From the NCBI GenBank assembly GCA_021804185.1, contig JAJZKL010000006.1, positions 1-12,190 of the forward strand: a stretch of DNA of 12,190 nucleotides. The letters are read 5' to 3'. Both the position numbers and the translations under genes were made by a program. The stretch comes from Thermoplasmata archaeon (GTDB taxonomy: Archaea; Thermoplasmatota; Thermoplasmata; Thermoplasmatales; Thermoplasmataceae). Under the pieces are notes generated by a model. It saw only the letters and a program-made list of their open reading frames with translations, was not told the origin of the DNA and made no database searches. Shown here piece after piece: positions 7,129 to 12,190 of this stretch (positions are counted from its first letter, which is position 1; each line of letters opens with the position of its first letter).

Positions 7129-7234
7129 AGGTATTAACCGGAGACCTAAGCCCTTTCATGAGTTCCCTTTATTTATGAATTCTTCTCCTAGAGATGAACT
7201 ATGGAAATTTTTATGGTCTCTGTGTTCTGTCTAA

Positions 7235-7720
7235 ATGATGAGTTCTGAATTCTCTCCGGAGGTTTATAAGGAGCTTTTAAGAAGATATCCGACAGGCGTG
7301 ACTGTTGTTTCCGCATTCAAAGATGGTAAGGAATTCGGCGCCACAATGAATTCCTTTACCACTGTATCAATGAATCCCCCTCTTATCGCAGTGTTTATAA
7401 TGGAAGGCAGCAAAACTCTCAATGCAATAGAATCAACTGGAAAGTTTGTGGTCTCTCTGCTGAGCGGTGATCAGGAGAATGCAGCGAGGGGATTCGCAGA
7501 AGATGCCAAGGAAGAGAAATTCCGATCATTTCCGCATCTGGTCACTGAGGAGGGGGTCCCCTATCTACAGGAATCTATTGGCAGGCTGGAATGTTCACTT
7601 TACACCTCATCTAAAATCGCAGATCACAGAATGATAGTTGGAGAGGTCAAGCATTGTTATGTCCACAACCAGAATAGCTCGATGATCTACTATAGAAGGG
7701 TATTTGGGTCTACCCAGTGA
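7235..7720 (+). CDS. hpaC: Flavin reductase-domain protein, HpaC-like partner of the HpaB-type monooxygenase
   Basis: A 161-residue flavin reductase of the HpaC/RutF family, which uses NAD(P)H to make reduced FAD or FMN for a separate monooxygenase. It shows the family opening YPTGVTVVSA (18-27), then the flavin-binding segment GATMNSFTTVSMNPPL (35-50), FVVSLLSGDQ (71-80) and DHRMIVGEV (130-138). It is the first gene of the operon that encodes the HpaB-like oxygenase two genes later, so its role as reductase partner is well supported by position. The start is ATG 7235; a second ATG follows directly at 7238. No ribosome binding site precedes it. DUF2848 follows after nine bases. Confidence 0.9.
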   Translation: MMSSEFSPEVYKELLRRYPTGVTVVSAFKDGKEFGATMNSFTTVSMNPPLIAVFIMEGSKTLNAIESTGKFVVSLLSGDQENAARGFAEDAKEEKFRSFPHLVTEEGVPYLQESIGRLECSLYTSSKIADHRMIVGEVKHCYVHNQNSSMIYYRRVFGSTQ

Positions 7721-7729
7721 GGTGTTGCA

Positions 7730-8410
7730 ATGACTACCCTGAAATTTAAAATTCCTTCCACCGAAGAAAATATCTCTATGAGCAATTACACACTCATAAT
7801 TGCGGGTTTCACTGGTAGCAACACGGAGAAAGTGAAAGAACACCTGATTGAACTCCAGAAACAGGGAATAGAGGTCCCAGATGAGGTCCCCACATTTTAC
7901 AGAATCCCACCTGAAAATGCAACACAATCCGAAGAGATAGCTGTAATTGGGGATGAAACATCAGGAGAAATTGAACCTGTCCTGCTGGTGAAAGGGGGAA
8001 ATTACTTTATTTCCCTTGGAAGCGACCACACAGACAGGAAAATTGAGATGAAAAGCATAGCAAAGAGCAAAGCTTCTTGCAAAAAGCCCATAGCCAAGGC
8101 AGCTGTTCCCCTCGAAGATCTTGCGCTAGCCTGGGATCAGCTAACATTGAGCTCTGAAGTCCATGAATCTGGAAAATGGATTAAATATCAGGACGGTAAG
8201 TGTCTTGATCTGACGCACCCCCTTAAACTGGTTGGAAAATTGCAGAAAGAGATGGGCAGAGTTCCTGAAAATGCAGTAATATTCCTTGGAACCATCCCCA
8301 TAATCGGTGGAAAATTCCACTTCTCGGAGGGCTTTAGAGGTGACCTGACTAATCCTGAAACCGGTTTTAGATTGAGTGTTGATTACATTGTAAGGAGGGA
8401 AAGGAAATGA
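7730..8410 (+). CDS. DUF2848 family protein
   Basis: A 226-residue protein with the hallmarks of DUF2848, a family without an assigned reaction as far as I know. Conserved-looking stretches are IAGFTGSNTEKVKEHLIEL (24-42), PTFYRIP (54-60), TSGEIEPVLL (77-86), SLGSDHTDRKIE (95-106) and CKKPIAKA (117-124). The acidic E-x-E pair in SGEIEP and the D-H-x-D motif look like possible metal ligands. A distant link to fumarylacetoacetate-hydrolase-fold enzymes is a guess. A GAGGTG ribosome binding site at 7720-7725 supports the ATG at 7730. The TGA overlaps the next ATG by four bases, so it is translationally coupled to the oxygenase. Its place between reductase and oxygenase suggests it handles the hydroxylated product or the next intermediate. 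There are no membrane segments or signal peptide. Confidence 0.82.
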   Translation: MTTLKFKIPSTEENISMSNYTLIIAGFTGSNTEKVKEHLIELQKQGIEVPDEVPTFYRIPPENATQSEEIAVIGDETSGEIEPVLLVKGGNYFISLGSDHTDRKIEMKSIAKSKASCKKPIAKAAVPLEDLALAWDQLTLSSEVHESGKWIKYQDGKCLDLTHPLKLVGKLQKEMGRVPENAVIFLGTIPIIGGKFHFSEGFRGDLTNPETGFRLSVDYIVRRERK

Positions 8411-9855
8411 GAGATTCCAAAGCGTATTCAAGATCCCTAGGGTCAAGGGAAGTATATATCAACGGAGAACGTGTTGAAAACGTCAAAGAATGTGACCACT
8501 TTAAAGGAATAATCCAGACTATTGGAAAGTTGTATGACTTCAGTCACAGACCAGAAAACGGTATGCAGTTCCACACCGAATGGGGAACTGTTGGCAATTC
8601 TGCCTTTATGATCCCAAGGAACCTAGATGAACTGCTTCTTAGACATGAAGCAATCCGGAAATGGTCGGAGCTGAGCGCAGGTTTTGTTGGAAGGAGCCCG
8701 GATCATGTGGGAGGATTCTTTGCCGGTTTTGCCTCCAATCCTCAGATTTTTGATTCTGATGAAAGAAAATTTGGGACAAATGTTCTCAGTCATTATCGAA
8801 AATTGGTTGACGAGGACCTTTTCTACTCATATTCCATAATTCCACCCCAGGTTGACAGGTCCAAGAAGGCCCACGACCTTGATTCAAAGCACATTCAGGT
8901 CTCCCTTCTGGAAGAGAAAGCTGATGGAATCATAGTCAGGGGTTCACAGATGCTTGGAACTGGGGCTGCTGTTGCAGATGCCCTGTTTGTAAGCTGTATA
9001 CCACCCTTATCAGAAGGAGATGAGGACTACGCCCTTTCATTCGTTGTTCCAATCGGATCTAAGGGCCTGAAACTGTACTGCAGGTACCCCTATGCGGAGG
9101 GTAAGCCTGGTGTCTTTGATTACCCCATGTCCACAAGGTTCGATGAGAGCGATGCTCTTGTTGTGTTTGATGATGTTTTCATTCCTTGGAAAGATGTATT
9201 CGTATACCGGAACGTGAAGCTCCTTCAGTCTCAGTTCTTTGAAACCCCTGCCCATATCTATGGCAATAATCAGGCACAGATAAGGCTGGGAGTGAAGCTG
9301 AGGTTCATAGCCGGACTGGCGGCCAAGGTTGCGAAACTCAACGGTACAGATAGGATTCCTGGGGTTCTGGAAAGACTTGGGGAACTGGCTTCCCTGGCAT
9401 CTATGGTTGATGGTATGACAGTGGCGTCTGAGCATACAGGTGCAATAAATGCCCAGGGCGCCTTTGTCCCGAATCCCAGATTTCTATATGGCCCTATGGG
9501 TCTTCAGAATGAAGTTTATCCCAGGGCTCTGGGTATATTGAGAGAACTTTCCGGAGCAGGAGTACTACAGGTTCCTTCAACCTATCATGAACTATTGAAT
9601 CCTGAAACAATGAAGGATCTGTCCAGATATGTAAGATCCACTGGAGCTGGAACACTTGAGAGAGTGAAACTCTTCAAATTAGTCTGGGACGTCATAGGCA
9701 CTGAATTTGCTGGGAGGCATCTTCAGTATGAGATGTTTTATGCAGGGGCCCCATACGTTTCAAGAATGTACGCATACAGGAATTTTGGATATCAATCAGC
9801 AATGGAGATGGTTGATCGATTCATGGAAGAGTATGATCTCGATGGAACGAAATAG
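8407..9855 (+). CDS. hpaB: HpaB-family FADH2-dependent aromatic monooxygenase, oxygenase component
   Basis: A 482-residue member of the 4-hydroxyphenylacetate 3-monooxygenase family, which uses reduced flavin from a separate reductase to ortho-hydroxylate phenols. Seen: GFVGRSPDHVGGF (92-104), SIIPPQVDRSKKAHD (143-157), RGSQMLGTGAAVADALFVS (178-196), PIGSKGLKLYCR (215-226), VVFDDVFIPWKDVF (252-265), and a C-terminal GTEFAGRHLQYEMFYAG (431-447). Arg96 matches the substrate-binding Arg of characterised HpaB. The Tyr four residues later in those enzymes is His100 here, and the His before P-P-Q-x-D-R is Tyr142. The iron-sulfur Cys residues of the related 4-hydroxybutyryl-CoA dehydratase are absent. 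The start at 8407 overlaps the DUF2848 stop and has GGAGG at 8394-8398. The substrate is unlikely to be plain 4-hydroxyphenylacetate, by inference. Confidence 0.92.
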   Translation: MRDSKAYSRSLGSREVYINGERVENVKECDHFKGIIQTIGKLYDFSHRPENGMQFHTEWGTVGNSAFMIPRNLDELLLRHEAIRKWSELSAGFVGRSPDHVGGFFAGFASNPQIFDSDERKFGTNVLSHYRKLVDEDLFYSYSIIPPQVDRSKKAHDLDSKHIQVSLLEEKADGIIVRGSQMLGTGAAVADALFVSCIPPLSEGDEDYALSFVVPIGSKGLKLYCRYPYAEGKPGVFDYPMSTRFDESDALVVFDDVFIPWKDVFVYRNVKLLQSQFFETPAHIYGNNQAQIRLGVKLRFIAGLAAKVAKLNGTDRIPGVLERLGELASLASMVDGMTVASEHTGAINAQGAFVPNPRFLYGPMGLQNEVYPRALGILRELSGAGVLQVPSTYHELLNPETMKDLSRYVRSTGAGTLERVKLFKLVWDVIGTEFAGRHLQYEMFYAGAPYVSRMYAYRNFGYQSAMEMVDRFMEEYDLDGTK

Positions 9856-9893
9856 AAAACATTTCAGAGATACAGAGGAAAGGTGATTTAATC

Positions 9894-10244
9894 GTGAAAA
9901 AAGAAATGGAGTTTTTTAATACAGACACCGTGCATACGACAAGATGCGCAGGCCCGGTTGAAGGCTTGAATGAGAAGATACTTTCTAAGGATGATGAAAC
10001 TGGCGCGGTAACAAGACTGCTGATCTTTGAGCCTGGAACAGACACATCGGAGATGGGAATTCAAAAACATGACTTCTGGGAGGAGGTCTATATACTTGAT
10101 GGAGAATTTTTTGACCTGACGCTAAAAAGGACCTTTACGGCCGGGATGTATGCATGCAGACCACCAAAAATGCCCCATGGGCCATGGAAAACGGAGAAGG
10201 GCTGCAGGACCTTTGAGGTAAGATATTTTGTTAAACCAAAATAG
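9894..10244 (+). CDS. Small cupin-domain protein
   Basis: A 116-residue single-domain cupin, near the lower size limit for the fold. Motif 1 is around KHDFWEEVYILDGEFFD (58-74), with His59 and Glu63/Glu64. Motif 2 is FTAGMYACRPPKMPHGPW (81-98), with His95. This is a reduced ligand set compared with the classic two-His motif 1, so metal binding is plausible but not certain. The protein differs clearly from the other cupin in the window. GTG at 9894 is preferred over ATG 9906 because AAGGTGAT at 9880-9887 gives a good ribosome binding site only for the GTG. It is the last gene of the hpaC-DUF2848-hpaB operon, 38 bases after the oxygenase. A ring-cleavage or isomerase step on the catechol-type product is one possibility. 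A ChrR/anti-sigma-type sensor cupin is the other, but no sigma factor is expected in archaea. Confidence 0.78.
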   Translation: MKKEMEFFNTDTVHTTRCAGPVEGLNEKILSKDDETGAVTRLLIFEPGTDTSEMGIQKHDFWEEVYILDGEFFDLTLKRTFTAGMYACRPPKMPHGPWKTEKGCRTFEVRYFVKPK

Positions 10245-10274
10245 ATTTTAACTTTACAAATCAAAACAATAGAC

Positions 10275-10284
10275 TTATTTATTT
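10275..10284 (+). promoter_or_regulatory. Probable TATA box for the first isochorismatase-type gene
   Basis: TTATTTATTT lies 23-32 bases before ATG 10307, the right distance for a leaderless transcript. It follows a T-rich stretch (ATTTTAACTTTAC, 10246-10258) just after the cupin stop that may end the previous transcript. This element is the main reason to choose ATG 10307 over the upstream in-frame TTG at 10298. Confidence 0.42.
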
Positions 10285-10306
10285 AGCTTATGATATATTG
10301 ATCAAT

Positions 10307-10972
10307 ATGTATATACCTGAAATTATACCAGAGAGCGATAGAGAAGCTACATATGGGAAGTATAAGGATACGGCTGCTCCCACAACTCCCGATCTGGGCA
10401 CTTACCCTGTCCTTCTCATTGTGGACATGACCAACGGTTTTGTTCTTGACAGATTCAGAACAGGTTTTTCCAGGACAGGCATTCCGTGCGCGGAAAACAT
10501 ACTTACCCTTCTCAGGCTGTTTCGCGAGAAGAACCTGAAGGTAATATTTACAAAGGACATGACAGGAGATGACATTCAATACAGTATTCACCGTGGAGCA
10601 TGGAACAATAAGAGCAAGCCAATATCTGAAAATGATAGGCCGGATCATAACAGGATATACTCCATTTTAAGCCCGTCTAACGGAGAAATGGTCATAGAGA
10701 AATCTAAACCCAGTGCATTCTTTGGCACAACTCTTGTATCTATTCTCAATTACCTTAAGGCCACCAGTATAATTGTAACAGGAATAGTAACCTCTGGATG
10801 CATAAGAGCCACTGTGATAGACGGCTTTTCATACAACCACAGAGTGTTCATACCGGTTGAATGTGTGGCAGACAGGTCTCAGATATCCCACGAAGTGACC
10901 TTATTCGATCTTGACCTGAAGTATGCCTTCGTGCTGCCATCCAAGCAGATAGTTTCCTCGATCAATATGTAA
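10307..10972 (+). CDS. Isochorismatase-family cysteine hydrolase
   Basis: A 221-residue protein of the isochorismatase-like cysteine hydrolase superfamily (N-carbamoylsarcosine amidase, nicotinamidase, maleamate amidohydrolase, RutB). The Asp-Lys-Cys triad is visible: Asp40 in LLIVDMTNGF, Lys132 in EKSKPSAFFGT, and Cys165 in GIVTSGCIRATV. The 33-residue spacing of Lys to Cys equals that of N-carbamoylsarcosine amidase as I recall it. Such enzymes hydrolyse amide or ureido C-N bonds and release ammonia. The start at ATG 10307 is supported by the A/T box at 10275-10284; an in-frame TTG lies three codons upstream. It seems transcribed apart from the preceding cupin (62-base gap) and from the aldolase-like gene (105-base gap). 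A maleamate-type amide is one candidate substrate from the context, unproven. Confidence 0.9.
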   Translation: MYIPEIIPESDREATYGKYKDTAAPTTPDLGTYPVLLIVDMTNGFVLDRFRTGFSRTGIPCAENILTLLRLFREKNLKVIFTKDMTGDDIQYSIHRGAWNNKSKPISENDRPDHNRIYSILSPSNGEMVIEKSKPSAFFGTTLVSILNYLKATSIIVTGIVTSGCIRATVIDGFSYNHRVFIPVECVADRSQISHEVTLFDLDLKYAFVLPSKQIVSSINM

Positions 10973-10996
10973 TTATTAGATTGACATAGGTTAATC

Positions 10997-11020
10997 AGAA
11001 CAGTTCTTAATGTATATATT
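10997..11020 (+). promoter_or_regulatory. Palindrome adjacent to a TATA-like box, candidate operator
   Basis: AGAACAGTTCT at 10997-11007 is a perfect 5+1+5 inverted repeat. It abuts TGTATATATT at 11011-11020, a good box A match. In archaea, repressor sites often overlap the region just upstream of the TATA box. This box would give the aldolase-like gene a leader of about 37 bases. A second element, TAAACTTTTTAAC at 11045-11057, is placed for a leaderless mRNA. A short palindrome like this can arise by chance. Confidence 0.3.
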
Positions 11021-11044
11021 AGACACCTGAATATCCAATGTGGG

Positions 11045-11057
11045 TAAACTTTTTAAC
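11045..11057 (+). promoter_or_regulatory. Probable proximal TATA box for the class II aldolase-family gene
   Basis: TAAACTTTTTAAC is centred about 27 bases before the ATG at 11078, so the transcript would start at or beside the start codon. No ribosome binding site precedes that ATG, consistent with leaderless translation. Confidence 0.4.
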
Positions 11058-11077
11058 TCCTTGATGCCTATTCGAAT

Positions 11078-11794
11078 ATGCAAAATAATCAGGAAATGAA
11101 ACAGAAGCTTGCAATGGCAAACAGGATACTTGTGAACGAGAGTCTGACAGAACTTGGAAGAGGGCATGTTGTATATAAGGAAGCTGAAAACAGGATAATG
11201 ATCCCGGGCCATCTCCACGATTTCCAGCGATCAATAGCGGATTGTACTGCATCAGATATAGTAACAATAGACTATGAAGGGAAGGTTCTGGAGGGAAGTT
11301 ATCCAGAGTCCATGCATGAATTTTACTTCTATTCCTCCATGTTCAAGAGAAGACCTGAACTTAAGGCTGCCCTCCACATGCATTCCACCTACACGAACCT
11401 CATCACAATGGGCGGAAAGAAACTGGTTTACAGTTCCAGGGATTCATTTCTTTTCATAGACGGCATGAAGGTTTATGACGGCCTTCCTCTCTTTGTGAAC
11501 ACACCTGAAATGGGAGAAGAAATGGCCGATCTTCTTGGAAAAAATGATGTCCTTGTGCACAGGGGTCATGGAGTGTTCATGGTCGGACGAAGCATAGAAG
11601 AGGTAGTAACCAGGGCCGCAGCACTGGAAAGGGCTGCGAGGAAGAGCTACCACCTGTATCTACTTGGAAGTTCAATAGAATACCAGGAGGAGAGGATCAG
11701 GAAATTCCAATCCGAAGAGATAGACAGGGAACTTGAGGAGGCAGATTGGGGATATTTCATAACCAGGGTAGAAAAGAGAGGAATGATACTCTAA
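11078..11794 (+). CDS. Class II aldolase/adducin-family protein, possible lyase or decarboxylase
   Basis: A 238-residue protein of the class II aldolase/adducin fold. It shows the substrate/phosphate-type loop near the N terminus (LGRGHVVYKEAENRIMIPG, 26-44), the acidic catalytic position Glu77 (SYPESMHEF), and the Zn ligands His100 and His102 (LHMHSTYTN) and His164 (HRGHGVFMVG). Glu81 stands where fuculose-phosphate aldolase has a conserved His, judged by the shared Glu and Tyr on either side. The family includes sugar-phosphate aldolases but also metal-dependent decarboxylases of aromatic and pyridine dicarboxylates. In this neighbourhood a decarboxylase or C-C lyase acting on a ring-derived acid is more likely than sugar metabolism, by inference. 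A partner isochorismatase-type gene starts three bases after its stop, so the two share a transcript. Confidence 0.87.
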   Translation: MQNNQEMKQKLAMANRILVNESLTELGRGHVVYKEAENRIMIPGHLHDFQRSIADCTASDIVTIDYEGKVLEGSYPESMHEFYFYSSMFKRRPELKAALHMHSTYTNLITMGGKKLVYSSRDSFLFIDGMKVYDGLPLFVNTPEMGEEMADLLGKNDVLVHRGHGVFMVGRSIEEVVTRAAALERAARKSYHLYLLGSSIEYQEERIRKFQSEEIDRELEEADWGYFITRVEKRGMIL

Positions 11795-11797
11795 GGA

Positions 11798-12190
11798 GTG
11801 ATAGAGCTGTTCAGTGAAAAAAACCATTGGGAAAGGTCAAAAAGTGCCCTTCTTATAATAGATATGCAGGTCGATTTCGTCTCAGACATCGGTTACCTTG
11901 CCAGAATGGGTGTGAACCTTGACCCGGTACAGGCAAGCATAGGAAAGATTGCCAGGATAGCAAAATGTGCCCGCAAAACAGGAATCCCGGTAATATATAC
12001 GAAAACTGTTCACGAGAAGTTTACTGATTCCGTTGTCTGGAAATCCAGATATCAAGGAAGACCCACCAGACCTGGCATTTGTGCCGCCGGCACAGAAGGC
12101 ACTGAAATAATACCCGAACTTGCCCCGCATGAAGGAGAACCTGTTGTGGTGAAGCACAGATACGACGCAATGATCGGTACGCACTCCTCA
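11798..12190 (+). CDS. Second isochorismatase-family hydrolase, cut by window edge
   Basis: The frame runs open from the TAA at 11792-11794 to the end of the window, giving at least 131 residues without a stop. SALLIIDMQVDFVSD, around residues 16-30, carries the catalytic Asp22. KHRYDAMIGTHSS near the end carries Lys119. The catalytic Cys would lie just outside the window. The residue four after Lys119 is Asp where many members have Ser. GTG 11798 is the first in-frame start, but AAGGAGTGAT at 11793-11802 is so close that it would serve a start nearer 11804-11808 better, and only a CTG at 11807 is in frame there. The start is therefore uncertain. The motifs differ from those of the first isochorismatase-type protein, so this is a diverged paralogue and not a recent copy. 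It is in one operon with the aldolase-like gene. Confidence 0.85.
   Translation, partial: MIELFSEKNHWERSKSALLIIDMQVDFVSDIGYLARMGVNLDPVQASIGKIARIAKCARKTGIPVIYTKTVHEKFTDSVVWKSRYQGRPTRPGICAAGTEGTEIIPELAPHEGEPVVVKHRYDAMIGTHSS

Larger units (their letters stand above)
6916..7234. other. Divergent intergenic region between the UbiD and HpaBC operons
   Basis: This 319-base stretch is the longest without a gene in the window. It is A/T-rich and holds no convincing coding frame or RNA gene. It contains probable box A elements for both flanking operons. On the left is the minus-strand element near 6935-6944. On the right are three candidates: 7115-7128, about 7167-7176, and 7205-7216. No strong inverted repeat was found by eye. 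A regulator of both operons could bind here, but the sequence gives no direct sign of it. Confidence 0.6.

Noticed and set aside
7201..7248. A 15-codon frame starting at ATG 7201 just before the hpaC start.
   Set aside because: It overlaps the hpaC start out of frame, has no ribosome binding site or conserved feature, and is likely chance.
8407..9855. Identity as 4-hydroxybutyryl-CoA dehydratase, a relative of HpaB known in archaea.
   Set aside because: The Cys residues that bind its 4Fe-4S cluster are not present, and the gene is paired with a flavin reductase.
10300..10971. A 12-base direct repeat, GATCAATATGTA, at both ends of the first isochorismatase-type gene (10300-10311 and 10960-10971).
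   Set aside because: A shared 12-mer is expected by chance several times in a window this size, and the gene shows no other sign of insertion.

Overview
The window looks like a chromosomal catabolic island from an archaeon, most likely of the Thermoplasmatales or a similar acidophile/thermophile. Three things suggest this. Several genes lie about 25-28 bases downstream of A/T-rich boxes that resemble archaeal TATA (box A) elements, with almost no leader. Internal genes carry GGAGGTGAT-type ribosome binding sites. Arginine and isoleucine codons are dominated by AGG/AGA and ATA. The assignment is inference from style; there is no rRNA or other marker gene here. No tRNA, CRISPR array, insertion sequence, transporter or transcription regulator was seen.

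Layout. (1) 1-872, plus strand: the 3' end of an FAD-binding subunit and a complete 2Fe-2S subunit of a molybdenum hydroxylase (xanthine/CO dehydrogenase family). (2) 901-1866, minus strand: an ACMSD-type amidohydrolase. (3) 2084-3354, plus: a small cupin and a kynurenine-formamidase-like cyclase. (4) 3363-4130, minus: an alpha/beta hydrolase, divergent from (5) 4240-4800, plus: a UbiX flavin prenyltransferase. (6) 4804-6915, minus: a UbiD-family decarboxylase followed by a pyridoxamine-oxidase-like flavoprotein. (7) 7235-10244, plus: an operon of HpaC-like flavin reductase, DUF2848 protein, HpaB-like flavin monooxygenase and a second cupin. (8) 10307-12190, plus: an isochorismatase-fold hydrolase, a class II aldolase-family protein, and the start of a second isochorismatase-fold hydrolase cut by the window edge.

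How they fit together. Every gene belongs to a family used to break down aromatic or N-heteroaromatic compounds. Hydroxylation could come from the molybdenum enzyme and the two-component HpaBC-type monooxygenase. Ring opening could come from a cupin. C-N, lactone or enol bond hydrolysis could come from the cyclase, the alpha/beta hydrolase, the two isochorismatase-type hydrolases and perhaps DUF2848. Decarboxylation could come from UbiD with its prenyl-FMN supplied by UbiX, the ACMSD-like enzyme, and possibly the class II aldolase-fold protein. Two amidase-type families and a formamidase-type family hint at a nitrogen-containing substrate, but it cannot be named from sequence.

The most unusual details are a UbiD-family protein whose canonical catalytic Arg and first Glu appear replaced, an HpaB-like enzyme with an apparent Tyr/His exchange in its phenol-binding site, and a DUF2848 gene translationally coupled inside the hpaC-hpaB operon.
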